In this document: positions 54,233 through 62,695 of the stretch, in pieces
Layout: the number at the start of each line of letters is the position of its first letter
Numbering within the stretch: the stretch's first letter is position 1
Assembly: GCF_011326755.1 (NCBI RefSeq)
Contig: NZ_JAAOIE010000001.1
Span: forward strand, 584,344 to 648,343
Source of the DNA: Cochlodiniinecator piscidefendens
GTDB taxonomy: Bacteria > Pseudomonadota > Alphaproteobacteria > Rhodobacterales > Rhodobacteraceae
Length of the DNA stretch: 64,000 nt
Direction of reading: 5' to 3'
Program-made: the position numbers and the translations under genes
Notes under the pieces: model-generated
Database searches by the model: none
The model's input: the letters and a program-made list of their open reading frames with translations, nothing else
What the model was told of the DNA's origin: nothing

Positions 54233-54562
54233 TTATTCCGCAGCCATAGAATAGCACATCGCTGAGCGCGCACCTGACCTGCAATAGGCCAATATTGGCG
54301 TTGGCAGGTTCGCAAGTGCCTCTTGAAACGCCCCCACATTTTCGGCGGTCAGCCCCATATGTGAAATTGGAACATAGTTGATCGGAAGCCCGGCTGCATC
54401 TGCAGCTTTAGCGACGGTTTCAAACGTGGCTTGCCCAGCCTCTTCGCCGTCGGGGCGATTGCAGATGATGGAGCGAAATCCAAGCCCAACAATCGTTTCA
54501 ATATCGTTTGGGCAAATTTGTCCCGTAACTGACACTGTGTCAGTGATGTGTTTGATGTCCAT
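54233..54562 (-). CDS. DUF442/TIGR01244 phosphatase-like sulfurtransferase domain protein
   Basis: A 109-residue protein of the beta-lactamase-hydrolase-like (Blh N-domain) family, a dual-specificity-phosphatase fold with the Cys loop YCRSGARS (C-x5-R as CRSGAR). In other bacteria this domain is fused to, or encoded with, a metallo-beta-lactamase persulfide dioxygenase that detoxifies sulfide. Here it follows that gene (54571) by 8 bp. The stop codon sits inside a hairpin (54223-54230 with 54238-54245) that may act as a terminator for this operon and the convergent MmgE gene. Confidence 0.87.
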   Translation of the reverse strand: MDIKHITDTVSVTGQICPNDIETIVGLGFRSIICNRPDGEEAGQATFETVAKAADAAGLPINYVPISHMGLTAENVGAFQEALANLPTPILAYCRSGARSAMCYSMAAE

Positions 54563-54570
54563 TTTCGCCC

Positions 54571-55455
54571 CTAGATCGCGTTTACCGGCACTTTAAGAAA
54601 GACATTTCCGTCATCGTCAGACGGCGGCATATCCCCTGCGCGCATATTAACCTGAAGCGACGGAATGATCAATTTCGGCATGTCCAAAGTTGCGTCACGC
54701 GCCAGGCGCATTTCCACGAATTGTTCACGTGTCGCCCCTGGACCAACATGAATATTGTTGGCCTTTTCATCAGCAACAGTCGTTTCCCATGCGATGTCGC
54801 GACCATTAGGACCGTAATCATGGCAGATAAACAGGCGCATCTCATCAGGCAGCGACAACACTTTTTGAATTGAATCATAGAGCTGCCCGGCGTCACCGCC
54901 CGGAAAATCTGCACGGGCCGATCCGCCATCCGGCATAAAAATCGTATCCCCCACAAAAGCGCAATTTCCGATCACATGCACCATACACGCAGGCGTATGG
55001 CCCGGTGTATGCAATGCAACACCCGTCATCGTACCGATGTTATAGGTATCGCCATCTTTGAATAGACGATCAAATTGGCTGCCATCCCGTTGAAATTCAG
55101 TGCCTTCATTAAACACTTTTCCAAAGGTTTCCTGAATAACTGTGATTTGCTCACCAACGGTGATCAAACCACCAAGCGCCTCTTGAATATAAGGCGCTGC
55201 AGAGAGGTGATCGGCGTGCACATGCGTTTCAATTTGAAGCGCAAGTTCAAGTTCGTTCTCTTTGATGAAAGCGACAATTTGATCGGCGCTCTGCGGGGTA
55301 ATTCGCCCTGCAGCATAATCCAAATCCATAACAGAATCGACGACTGCGCACGCATTGGATTGCTGATCAGCAACCACATAGGAAATGGTATTTGTTGCCG
55401 GATCAAAAAACGGCGTTACGTCAGGTTTGATATCCATATTAATGGGGTAGTTCAT
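54571..55455 (-). CDS. MBL-fold hydrolase, persulfide-dioxygenase-like
   Basis: A 294-residue metallo-beta-lactamase-fold protein. Metal ligands are seen in HVHADHLSA, in HTPGHTPACM, in VGDTIF and in ICHDYGPNG. The sequence is close to the Blh/ETHE1-type persulfide dioxygenases, which oxidise glutathione persulfide to sulfite. GGAGAG stands before the ATG at 55455. It belongs to a five-gene minus-strand run with DUF2892, YeeE, DUF6691 and DUF442 proteins, an arrangement typical of sulfide detoxification. Confidence 0.88.
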   Translation of the reverse strand: MNYPINMDIKPDVTPFFDPATNTISYVVADQQSNACAVVDSVMDLDYAAGRITPQSADQIVAFIKENELELALQIETHVHADHLSAAPYIQEALGGLITVGEQITVIQETFGKVFNEGTEFQRDGSQFDRLFKDGDTYNIGTMTGVALHTPGHTPACMVHVIGNCAFVGDTIFMPDGGSARADFPGGDAGQLYDSIQKVLSLPDEMRLFICHDYGPNGRDIAWETTVADEKANNIHVGPGATREQFVEMRLARDATLDMPKLIIPSLQVNMRAGDMPPSDDDGNVFLKVPVNAI

Positions 55456-55465
55456 ATTTACTCTC

Positions 55466-55882
55466 CTACGTCGCCTTTGCCTGAAGCCTACGCGCAATAG
55501 CGATACCAACCAACAGGCTACCTACAAAAATCGCAACATCAAGATTACCGGTTCCCAAGGCTGGCAAGGCAGCACCAGGGCAAAATCCGGCAATTCCCCA
55601 CCCTATTCCAAACACGGCACTGCCTCCGATCAGTTTCCGGTCAATGCCATGCTGGCTAGGTAACGTGAATTCATCCGCCAGTATGGGGCGTTTTTTCTTA
55701 AAAACGACCCCGTACCCAAAGAACGTCACCAACAATGCGCCCCCCATAACAAAGGCCAAGCTCGGATCCCAGTTTCCAGCAATATCAAAGAAGTTTATCA
55801 CCTTGGCAGGGTTGGCCATGCCAGACACTGAAATACCAATGCCAAAGATCAGCCCAACGGCGAAAAATGTCAGAATACGCAT
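55466..55882 (-). CDS. DUF6691/YeeE-type membrane protein (second half)
   Basis: A 138-residue membrane protein with four helices, similar to the second half of YeeE/YedE transporters. The Cys-containing motif is WGIAGFCPGAALPALG. The ATG at 55882 overlaps the stop codon of the YeeE gene by one base (TAATG), so the two halves are translated together and likely form one transporter for thiosulfate or another reduced sulfur species. Confidence 0.88.
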   Translation of the reverse strand: MRILTFFAVGLIFGIGISVSGMANPAKVINFFDIAGNWDPSLAFVMGGALLVTFFGYGVVFKKKRPILADEFTLPSQHGIDRKLIGGSAVFGIGWGIAGFCPGAALPALGTGNLDVAIFVGSLLVGIAIARRLQAKAT

Positions 55883-56334
55883 TATGCTTCTCCTGAAATA
55901 ACGTGACGGATCACATAAACGGTTATCCCGGTGGTCAGCATAAATGTCAGTGTCGCTGCAAGCGAACGCGGCGATAGTCGCGCATTGCCGCAGACCCCAT
56001 GCCCAGATGTACACCCCGAACCATATGTAACACCGAGACCAACGATAACCCCGCCAAGGATCAGGGCCCAACGTGACGAAGGAGCGTCAATTGCGGGAAA
56101 GCCTCCGGTGAGGCCTAAATAAATCACAGGCCCACATAACATACCCGCCACAACGGCCACCCGCCAAACCCATTCAGACGAACTGATCGGGAAAAAGACA
56201 CCAGACAATATTCCAGTCGCGCCCATCACCCGCCCGTGCAACAGCATTAATCCAACCGCCGCCAAACCGATAAGCGCACCACCAAGCAGCGATGCAATAG
56301 GCGTAAATTCCGTCAAAATCATTACATCTTGCAT
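55882..56334 (-). CDS. YeeE/YedE-family membrane protein (first half)
   Basis: A 150-residue protein with four helices and the family motif GSGCTSGHGVCG, whose Cys residues bind or relay the sulfur substrate in YeeE thiosulfate transporters. Full YeeE proteins are about twice this length; here the second half is the overlapping downstream gene. The start overlaps the end of the DUF2892 gene by 13 nt. Confidence 0.9.
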   Translation of the reverse strand: MQDVMILTEFTPIASLLGGALIGLAAVGLMLLHGRVMGATGILSGVFFPISSSEWVWRVAVVAGMLCGPVIYLGLTGGFPAIDAPSSRWALILGGVIVGLGVTYGSGCTSGHGVCGNARLSPRSLAATLTFMLTTGITVYVIRHVISGEA

Positions 56335-56519
56335 GTCTTAATACCTAAGAGAGAATAGATGGGGCAGGATTTGCTCAGCGCGACAAACAGCATGACCGCC
56401 CCTACCAGCAAAGCGCCCCACTTCAGCCACCCGACCAGATAGAAGACCGCCAGCACAATTAACACCACCCCTAAAAGGGCACGAAGTATACGATCGAACT
56501 GACCAACATTTTGTTTCAT
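56322..56519 (-). CDS. DUF2892 small membrane protein
   Basis: A 65-residue protein with two helices and a Cys in SKSCPIYSLLGI near the C-terminus. This is the YgaP-type DUF2892 membrane anchor, often linked with rhodanese and sulfide-oxidation genes. The ATG at 56519 is at a better distance from the purine-rich site than the one at 56525. It is the first gene of the sulfur operon and lies 58 bp downstream of a palindrome likely bound by the adjacent regulator. Confidence 0.85.
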   Translation of the reverse strand: MKQNVGQFDRILRALLGVVLIVLAVFYLVGWLKWGALLVGAVMLFVALSKSCPIYSLLGIKTCKM

Positions 56520-56576
56520 ATTCATTTCCGATTCTAGATTTCACCCTTTTCTAAGGGGCACGAAATCCTGTGTCGG

Positions 56577-56589
56577 TGATCTTATCACA
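56577..56589. promoter_or_regulatory. Palindrome GTGAT-CTT-ATCAC, likely Crp/Fnr-type operator
   Basis: Perfect 5-bp arms around a 3-bp centre, 58 bp upstream of the DUF2892 start and 18 bp past the stop of the Crp/Fnr-family gene. The half site GTGAT resembles the TGTGA/TTGAT half sites of this family, but the spacing is one or more bases shorter than the FNR consensus. Confidence 0.5.
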
Positions 56590-56607
56590 TAACGCGGTAC
56601 ATTCTGC

Positions 56608-57264
56608 TCAACTGCTTTGGGCCAATGTTGTCAAAGCCTGCAAATCCGTCACATGCAATGACCCTCTATTCAACTTAACCAAGCCGCGTTTTTGGAAATC
56701 TTGCAATTGGCGTGAAATGACCTCTCGCGCAGACCCCAGCTCGGTGGCGAAATCCTGATGCGTCCCTTTTACATCGCCCATTGAATTCACGAGATGCAGC
56801 AATCTTTGTGCGAGCCGAATATCAATACGGCCAAAGGCAACCTCTTCGACAACATACATCAGATCGGTAATGCGCCGCGAATAGGCCGCAAAAACAAATT
56901 CGCGAAACTCAGATGACTCCGCAACCAGACGATCAAAAACGGATTTAGGAATTGCGGCTGCCGTGACGTCGCTTTCGGTAATGCCTTCGGCACCATTTTC
57001 TTCAAAGGTAAAAAGACAGGCGTTTGTCATCACACAACTTTCGCCAGCATGAACACGATACAGAACAATCTCGCGTCCGTTTTCGGTGGTTTGGCTCACG
57101 CGCACCGTACCTTTGATCAGCAGCAAAAGATCCAGCGGCGTTTTTGCTGGCCCGAAGACAACGGTACCAGTTGGCAAATCGACGATTTTACTCTGCCTAA
57201 GCAATATGTCTCTGATGCCACCTGACAAACGAGACAATCCGTAAAACTGATCAATCCAATTCAT
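56608..57264 (-). CDS. Crp/Fnr-family transcriptional regulator of the sulfur operon
   Basis: A 218-residue regulator with a cyclic-nucleotide-type sensory domain (about 15-130) and a C-terminal winged helix-turn-helix (about 150-205, DFATELGSAREVISRQL). It lacks the N-terminal Cys cluster of FNR; two Cys (in ESCVMTNACLF, about residue 75-82) could sense reactive sulfur, as in BigR- or FisR-like logic, but that is inference. GGAGGGG stands 6 nt before the ATG at 57264. The sulfur genes follow directly on the same strand. Confidence 0.88.
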   Translation of the reverse strand: MNWIDQFYGLSRLSGGIRDILLRQSKIVDLPTGTVVFGPAKTPLDLLLLIKGTVRVSQTTENGREIVLYRVHAGESCVMTNACLFTFEENGAEGITESDVTAAAIPKSVFDRLVAESSEFREFVFAAYSRRITDLMYVVEEVAFGRIDIRLAQRLLHLVNSMGDVKGTHQDFATELGSAREVISRQLQDFQKRGLVKLNRGSLHVTDLQALTTLAQSS

Positions 57265-57392
57265 TTTGGCCCCTCCATCAGGTGTCCTGACATTATTGTC
57301 CTCAAAACTCGGCGGCAAGGGCTGGCTTTTTCATTTCGTTTCTGGTTTGTGCGATGGAAGGACACGCCTTGCACCGCGTACAGGAGACGACA

Positions 57393-57875
57393 ATGAAAAG
57401 CTTTGTTCCCGGACCAGATTCGGAACGAGACTTGCGAACAGCCTTTGGCGCGTTTGCAACCGGTGTTACCGTTGTGACCACACACAGTGAAATTGGCCCT
57501 CTAGGTATTGTGGCCAATAGTTTTTCATCCGTCTCTCTGGACCCAGCTTTGGTTTTGTGGTGCGTAGCAAAATCATCGCGACGCTATGGGGCTTTTGCCA
57601 ATGCCAAACATTTTGCGATCCATGTGATCGCAGCGGATCAAAAAGCATTGGTTGATCGTTTTGCGCGTTCTGGCCATGACTTTGAAGGTGTCGATTGGAG
57701 CCTTGGCCAAAACGACACGCCCCTGCTGAACACCTGCGCCGCGCGGTTTGAATGTGATACCTACGCTATTCACGAAGCAGGTGATCACGATATCATCCTC
57801 GGGAAAATTACCAGCGCCGCCTGTGTGGACTGTGACGGTTTAGTTTTCTCCCGAGGCGCTTTTCAAACGCCCTAG
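57393..57875 (+). CDS. Flavin reductase-like FMN-binding protein
   Basis: A 160-residue flavin reductase domain protein. The N-terminal FGAFATGVTVVTT and the FMN-binding VANSFSSVSLDPALV are hallmarks. Such proteins reduce FMN/FAD for two-component monooxygenases. CAGGAG precedes the ATG at 57393. It is divergent from the Crp/Fnr gene, so it may share control, and ends 1 bp from the convergent uvrB stop codon. The partner monooxygenase is not in the window. Confidence 0.9.
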   Translation: MKSFVPGPDSERDLRTAFGAFATGVTVVTTHSEIGPLGIVANSFSSVSLDPALVLWCVAKSSRRYGAFANAKHFAIHVIAADQKALVDRFARSGHDFEGVDWSLGQNDTPLLNTCAARFECDTYAIHEAGDHDIILGKITSAACVDCDGLVFSRGAFQTP

Positions 57876-57876
57876 C

Positions 57877-60054
57877 TTATCCGCCCTTTTTCCAGACCTT
57901 CCCGCGACTGACACGCGTGCCAGCCTTACCGGCGGTGCTGCGTCCACGGGTTGCTGTTGCGGCCTCGGCTGCGGCATCAACTGCGGATTGACGCGCCAAG
58001 GGGTCATCAGAAACGGCCAATTCAACGGCTTCCAATCGTTTAACTTCGTCGCGCAAACGGGCGGCCTCTTCGAACTCTAGGTTTTCCGCGGCTTTCAACA
58101 TATCTGCGCGCAAACCATCCAGATGCGCCTTTAGGTTGGCCCCATACATCGGCTTATCGATGGTCGCGGTCACACGGTTCATATCCACGTCACCTTCATA
58201 AAGGCCAGATAGAACATCTTCGACGTTCTTTTTCACCGTCTGCGGGGTAATACCGTGCAGTTCATTATAGGCGATCTGACGATCCCGGCGACGATCTGTC
58301 TCCGCCAAGGCCCGTTCCATCGAACCGGTAATTTTATCCGCATACATTATCACCCGCCCGTCCGCGTTACGCGCCGCACGACCGATGGTCTGAATCAAGG
58401 ATGTTTCCGAACGTAAAAAGCCCTCTTTATCAGCATCCAGAATGGCAACCAAACCACATTCAGGAATATCCAAACCTTCGCGCAGCAGGTTGATACCAAT
58501 CAAAACATCAAACGCCCCAAGCCGTAAATCTCGCAAAATTTCAATGCGTTCCAAAGTATCGATATCCGAGTGCATATACCGCACCTTAATGCCCTGTTCA
58601 TGCAGATATTCGGTTAAATCCTCCGACATGCGTTTGGTCAGCGTGGTCACCAATGTCCGGTAACCTTGGGCCGTCACCTTGCGAATTTCGTCAAGGACGT
58701 CATCCACTTGCATCTCAACTGGACGAATTTCGACTTCTGGATCCAAAAGCCCCGTTGGACGAATGACCTGTTCGGTAAAGACACCGCCCGTCTGGCCCAT
58801 TTCCCATTTAGACGGCGTCGCAGAAACAAAGACAGACTGCGCCCGCATGGCGTCCCATTCTTCGAATTTCAATGGTCGGTTATCCAGACAGGACGGTAAA
58901 CGGAACCCATGTTCAGACAGCGTAAATTTACGACGATAATCGCCTTTATACATACCGCCGATCTGGGGCACGGAAACGTGGCTTTCGTCAGCGAAAACAA
59001 TTGCGTTGTCTGGGATATATTCAAAAAGCGTTGGGGGTGGCTCCCCCGGAGCGCGGCCCGTAAGGTAACGAGAATAGTTTTCAATGCCATTGCAAAACCC
59101 AGAAGCCTCAAGCATTTCCAAATCAAACTTTGTGCGCTGTTCAAGGCGCTGCGCCTCTAGCAATTTACCATCAGCATCGAATTGTTTAAGACGCACAGCC
59201 AGCTCTTCTTTGATGTTCTTAATGGCCTGCACCAGCGTCGGACGTGGTGTCACATAGTGAGAGTTCGCATAGACGCGTACCTTTTCCATGGTGTCTGTAC
59301 GACTGCCCGTCAACGTATCAAACTCTGTTATACCTTCGAGTTCTTCGCCAAAGAAGGATAGGCGCCAACCGCGATCCTCTAAGTGACTTGGCCAAATCTC
59401 TAAGCTATCGCCCCGCACGCGAAACGTACCACGCGCAAAGGCATTATCAGCACGACGATATTGCTGCGCGACCAACCCCGCCATCAGTTCCCGTTGATCA
59501 TATTCTTCACCAGCAACGAGATCTTGCGTCATGGCAGTATAAGTTTCAGGAGAGCCAATACCGTAGATACACGACACCGACGCGATGATAATCACATCAT
59601 CCCGTTCCAGCAGCGCCCGTGTGGCAGAGTGGCGCATTCGGTCGATCTGTTCGTTAATTTGGCTTTCTTTTTCAATAAATGTATCAGATCGCGCCACATA
59701 GGCCTCTGGCTGATAGTAATCATAAAAGCTAACAAAATATTCGACTGAATTTTCAGGAAAAAAACCTTTAAACTCCCCGTACAACTGGGCAGCAAGCGTT
59801 TTATTGGGCGCGAGAATGATTGCCGGGCGTTGGGTTTCTTCGATCACCTTTGCCATCGTGTAGGTTTTACCGGTCCCTGTCGCACCAAGCAAAACCTGGT
59901 CTCGTTCTCCATCCAGAATGCCCGCGCTTAACTCTTTAATCGCGGTGGGCTGATCCCCGGCAGGGTTAAATTGCGTATGCATAACAAAGCGTTTCCCACC
60001 CTCTAACTTAGGGCGCGGCGCGGTTGATTGAAGCAATGCTGGAGTATCTGTCAT
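57877..60054 (-). CDS. uvrB: Excinuclease ABC subunit B
   Basis: A 725-residue DNA-repair helicase-like protein that verifies damage and loads UvrC. Walker A is GATGTGKT, the beta-hairpin region contains [10 protein letters not shown], the helicase motifs run through DESHVS and QTIGRAARN, and the C-terminal UVR motif (about 635-670) reads [18 protein letters not shown] further 50 basic residues end the protein. AAGGA stands before the ATG at 60054, and a LexA-like box (60081-60095) lies just upstream. Confidence 0.97.
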   Translation of the reverse strand: MTDTPALLQSTAPRPKLEGGKRFVMHTQFNPAGDQPTAIKELSAGILDGERDQVLLGATGTGKTYTMAKVIEETQRPAIILAPNKTLAAQLYGEFKGFFPENSVEYFVSFYDYYQPEAYVARSDTFIEKESQINEQIDRMRHSATRALLERDDVIIIASVSCIYGIGSPETYTAMTQDLVAGEEYDQRELMAGLVAQQYRRADNAFARGTFRVRGDSLEIWPSHLEDRGWRLSFFGEELEGITEFDTLTGSRTDTMEKVRVYANSHYVTPRPTLVQAIKNIKEELAVRLKQFDADGKLLEAQRLEQRTKFDLEMLEASGFCNGIENYSRYLTGRAPGEPPPTLFEYIPDNAIVFADESHVSVPQIGGMYKGDYRRKFTLSEHGFRLPSCLDNRPLKFEEWDAMRAQSVFVSATPSKWEMGQTGGVFTEQVIRPTGLLDPEVEIRPVEMQVDDVLDEIRKVTAQGYRTLVTTLTKRMSEDLTEYLHEQGIKVRYMHSDIDTLERIEILRDLRLGAFDVLIGINLLREGLDIPECGLVAILDADKEGFLRSETSLIQTIGRAARNADGRVIMYADKITGSMERALAETDRRRDRQIAYNELHGITPQTVKKNVEDVLSGLYEGDVDMNRVTATIDKPMYGANLKAHLDGLRADMLKAAENLEFEEAARLRDEVKRLEAVELAVSDDPLARQSAVDAAAEAATATRGRSTAGKAGTRVSRGKVWKKGG

Positions 60055-60080
60055 ATGCGAATCCTTCTTGGCTCCAATGT

Positions 60081-60095
60081 GGTCACTTTTTGTTC
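60081..60095. promoter_or_regulatory. LexA-like SOS box upstream of uvrB
   Basis: GGTC-N7-GTTC, one mismatch from the alphaproteobacterial LexA site GTTC-N7-GTTC, 27 bp upstream of the uvrB start. SOS control of uvrB is known in other bacteria. The short motif makes this tentative. Confidence 0.4.
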
Positions 60096-60179
60096 TCACG
60101 CAAGGGCTGCGCATATCTCTGCTGACATCTTCTCAAAGGTTAACAAACCTTTACCCGTTTACCGATAAATTTAACAAAT

Positions 60180-60391
60180 AAAATGCAACCTTAAGTAATT
60201 TAAATCTTGCTCTATTAACCACGCCAGCGTAGCTTGATCTCACAAGCAGCACAAAAGGTTGTCAGTCAGGGCGCACCACCCACCCACCCCTCACTCCTCG
60301 CCTAGACTGGCAACCGCTGCTTAAATACCGAAGACCCCAGTTTCGGAACACAGATCGCGTGATTGCCCCCTTGCAGTCACGCGATTTTTTT
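60180..60391 (+). ncRNA. Candidate small RNA or attenuated leader ending in an orphan terminator
   Basis: The 370-bp gap between uvrB (-) and the NDUFS4-like gene (+) ends with a perfect 9-bp stem atcgcgtga (60354-60362)/tcacgcgat (60377-60385) plus TTTTTTT, a strong plus-strand terminator, although no plus-strand gene precedes it. A second hairpin ccgaa/ttcgg (60328-60346) and a CU-rich single-stranded stretch (ccacccacccacccctcac) lie before it, and AT-rich promoter-like DNA lies near 60170-60220. The 5' end is a guess. Confidence 0.5.
60354..60391 (+). terminator. Rho-independent terminator upstream of the complex I subunit gene
   Basis: Perfect 9-bp stem with an inner extension, followed by seven T residues; 34 bp before the next start codon. 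Confidence 0.85.
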
Positions 60392-60424
60392 CTGATAAAA
60401 GGCTAAGTGAATTAGGAGAGTCCC

Positions 60425-60736
60425 ATGCGCGCGCGTATTTACAAGCCAGCCAAGAACGCAATGCAATCAGGCACGGCCAAAACGAACAACTGGATTCTGG
60501 AATTTGCTCCGAATTCTGCACGCGACATTGACCCACTTATGGGCTGGACCAGCTCTGATGACACTCAGAGCCAAGTAAAGCTCAGCTTTGATAGCAAAGA
60601 AGCTGCGCTGGATTACGCCAAAGATCACAATATCGAAGCGACAGTAACAGAGCCAAAAACACGCAAACCTGTTATCCGTCCTGGCGGCTATGGCGAAAAC
60701 TTTGCCACCAACCGTCGCGGCGTCTGGACACATTGA
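60425..60736 (+). CDS. NADH dehydrogenase subunit, NDUFS4-like (ETC complex I conserved region)
   Basis: A 103-residue soluble accessory subunit of respiratory complex I. The sequence opens with [14 protein letters not shown] and ends [16 protein letters not shown], the NDUFS4 pattern shared by mitochondria and alphaproteobacteria; W-x-L-E-F and MGWTSS are also typical. It sits on the matrix/cytoplasmic arm near the Fe-S clusters. AGGAGA precedes the ATG. It is encoded away from the nuo operon, as is usual, and lies just upstream of tRNA-Arg. Confidence 0.94.
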   Translation: MRARIYKPAKNAMQSGTAKTNNWILEFAPNSARDIDPLMGWTSSDDTQSQVKLSFDSKEAALDYAKDHNIEATVTEPKTRKPVIRPGGYGENFATNRRGVWTH

Positions 60737-60797
60737 TCCTAAACCTGTGCGCTTCTCTCTTGCACAGGTTTTGATTTCACGGCAAAACACCACCAAC

Positions 60798-60874
60798 GGT
60801 CCCATAGCTCAACTGGATAGAGCATCTGCCTTCTAAGCAGAGGGTTTCAGGTTCGAGTCCTGATGGGATCGCCA
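60798..60874 (+). tRNA. tRNA-Arg (UCU)
   Basis: Acceptor stem ggtccca (60798-60804) pairs with tgggatc (60864-60870) with one G-U, then G and an encoded CCA (60872-60874). The anticodon stem-loop tctgc-cttctaa-gcaga gives UCU. D and T arms are normal. Confidence 0.95.
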
Positions 60875-61079
60875 ACCACCACTTTAGTGACCGTCAAAAA
60901 AGTAGATGTTTGCGCAAAACTGCTTTCTACCCGCTATGCGAGGAAACCAGTCATTGATGAGCCAAGCAACGAGATTTCAGGTTGGACTTCGGCACTGTGG
61001 ACAAAGCTGCCTTTCAAAGAAGTAGTGAGCGTGTAGCAAACCTAGGAAACAAATTACCCAACATTTATGGGTTGTTTGA

Positions 61080-61526
61080 CTATGTGTTAGCGTCGTAACG
61101 TGACTTTGCCAGCTCAACTGTGGTTGCATTCTCTAGGGCCCAGTCAGTGAGGCTAGAAATATGGCCCAGCAGCGAAACACCCAATGGTGTCAGGCTATAG
61201 ACCACTGAAGGTGGGCGGGTGTCGAAAACCTCCCGATGCACCAAGCCATCACGCTCCAAACCGCGCAGCGTCACAGTCAACATACGCTGCGATATACCCT
61301 CAATGGCACGCAAAAGCGCACGAAAACGTTCATCCTGCTGCCCAAGGCGTAAGATGATCAAAACACTCCATTTATCACCGATCCGGTCGAGCAGATCGCG
61401 AACCGGGCAAGCCCCGCTGAAGTCGTTCTCAACCCAAGCATCTATGCCTTGGTTTAACTCGGCTATATTCGTGTTGGTTACCTGAGGGTGCCCATCGAAG
61501 GAATTAGTGCCTCCTTTCGCGTTCAT
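61080..61526 (-). CDS. HxlR-family transcriptional regulator
   Basis: A 148-residue winged-helix regulator. The HxlR block CPVRDLLDRIGDKWSVLII (about 40-58) has the conserved Cys that senses aldehydes or oxidants in several members; LRGLERDGLVHREV follows in the recognition wing region. AGGAGA precedes the ATG at 61526. It is divergent from an NmrA-like reductase gene, with a TGGTT-N9-AACCA palindrome between them. The 205-bp stretch before its end, after tRNA-Arg (60875-61079), shows nothing I can support. Confidence 0.9.
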   Translation of the reverse strand: MNAKGGTNSFDGHPQVTNTNIAELNQGIDAWVENDFSGACPVRDLLDRIGDKWSVLIILRLGQQDERFRALLRAIEGISQRMLTVTLRGLERDGLVHREVFDTRPPSVVYSLTPLGVSLLGHISSLTDWALENATTVELAKSRYDANT

Positions 61527-61543
61527 ATTGGGTCTCCTATGTA

Positions 61544-61562
61544 TGGTTCCGATTAGTAACCA
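61544..61562. promoter_or_regulatory. TGGTT-N9-AACCA palindrome in the hxlR-nmrA divergent promoter
   Basis: Arms 61544-61548 and 61558-61562 in the 56-bp gap between the two divergent start codons. The placement fits an operator for the HxlR-type regulator. Confidence 0.5.
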
Positions 61563-61582
61563 CACTACCACGGAGAAATACA

Positions 61583-62467
61583 ATGAACCACACCGTTGCA
61601 ATTTTCGGCGCGACCGGCGCACAGGGCGCGCCCGTCGTGCAAGAAGCCCTTGCCAAAGGAATGACCGTACGCGCCGTCGCCCGCGATGAGGCGAAGATCA
61701 AATCTATGCATCCTCAAGCTCAGGCATATCCGGCAGTTATGGACGACGAAGAGGCGCTGACGCAGGTGTTTACCGGCGTCGATGCTGCTTTTGTTCACCT
61801 ACCAGCACCAGAAACGCCCGATGACGCAGCGGTTTGGCTGAAAGCGATCATTGGAGCCGCTCACCGGGCTAAGCTGGCTTTGATGGTTTTCACCACGAGT
61901 GGATCTTCGGGATCAAGATACCCCGCATCCGCGATCATCGACGGCGGCACCGCTGCGATGAACGCCGTATTGTCGAGCGGGCTTCCTTCCATCGTGCTGC
62001 AACCGACCATATATCTCGAAAACCTGCAAATCAGAGCATTTCACCCAAAGCTCCGCGACGAGGGTGTGTTGGACTATCCCCCGCTTTCGACGGAGACAAA
62101 GGTGACATGGACCTCGCATCTTGATCAGGCGCGCATTGCCGTCGCAGCTTTGACGCGCCCTGATCTTGCCGGACGTGCTTTTGAAATCGGGACACCTAAT
62201 GCTATGACCGGGGAAGAGCTCGCCACATATGTGGGGCGGTGGATTGGCGAAGAGGTTCGGTATCAACCAACCACGCCCGAGCAGTTTGGCCAACGTGTCG
62301 GTGAGGCCTTTCAAAATCCGGGCATGGCCTTTGCAATGACCGACCTCTACGGAGCGATGAAAACAATGGGCACTGAGGATTTGGTCGTGGATACCAACGA
62401 AATTCAGAAAATATTTAATGTTCAGCTAACACAAGTGGCAGAACATATTCAAAGCTGGCAGGTCTAA
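61583..62467 (+). CDS. NmrA-like NAD(P)-binding protein
   Basis: A 294-residue atypical short-chain dehydrogenase fold protein. The dinucleotide-binding loop is FGATGAQGAPVV (GxxGxxG). It resembles NmrA/HSCARG and azoreductase-like quinone oxidoreductases such as YtfG. The catalytic Tyr-x3-Lys of classical SDRs is not seen. GGAGA precedes the ATG. Divergent control by the HxlR-type regulator suggests induction by quinones, aldehydes or other electrophiles, which is inference. Confidence 0.88.
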   Translation: MNHTVAIFGATGAQGAPVVQEALAKGMTVRAVARDEAKIKSMHPQAQAYPAVMDDEEALTQVFTGVDAAFVHLPAPETPDDAAVWLKAIIGAAHRAKLALMVFTTSGSSGSRYPASAIIDGGTAAMNAVLSSGLPSIVLQPTIYLENLQIRAFHPKLRDEGVLDYPPLSTETKVTWTSHLDQARIAVAALTRPDLAGRAFEIGTPNAMTGEELATYVGRWIGEEVRYQPTTPEQFGQRVGEAFQNPGMAFAMTDLYGAMKTMGTEDLVVDTNEIQKIFNVQLTQVAEHIQSWQV

Positions 62468-62484
62468 TTAGGCAAATGTTGACT

Positions 62485-62532
62485 GAACCCAAAGCGGCCA
62501 GACATAGATGGAATGATGGGCGCTTTGGGTTC
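62485..62532. repeat. Perfect 12-bp inverted repeat after the NmrA-like gene
   Basis: gaacccaaagcg (62485-62496) and cgctttgggttc (62521-62532) with a 24-bp spacer, 17 bp past the stop codon. No T run follows on either strand. It could be a terminator-like hairpin or the trace of a small element. The remaining gap to 62695 holds nothing else I can support. Confidence 0.7.
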
Positions 62533-62695
62533 AAACTGGATTTTCTATGGGACGCGAGTGATTTTCGTGCCAGCCCCATCATCGCTCGTCGAGTACACTC
62601 AAAGAGATGACTGCTCTCAGGCAAAGGAAATTATTTCTGCGCTAATCGGTACCAGGGGTAGGCAAGGGCAAACAATCGAGTACTTACTTACCTAA

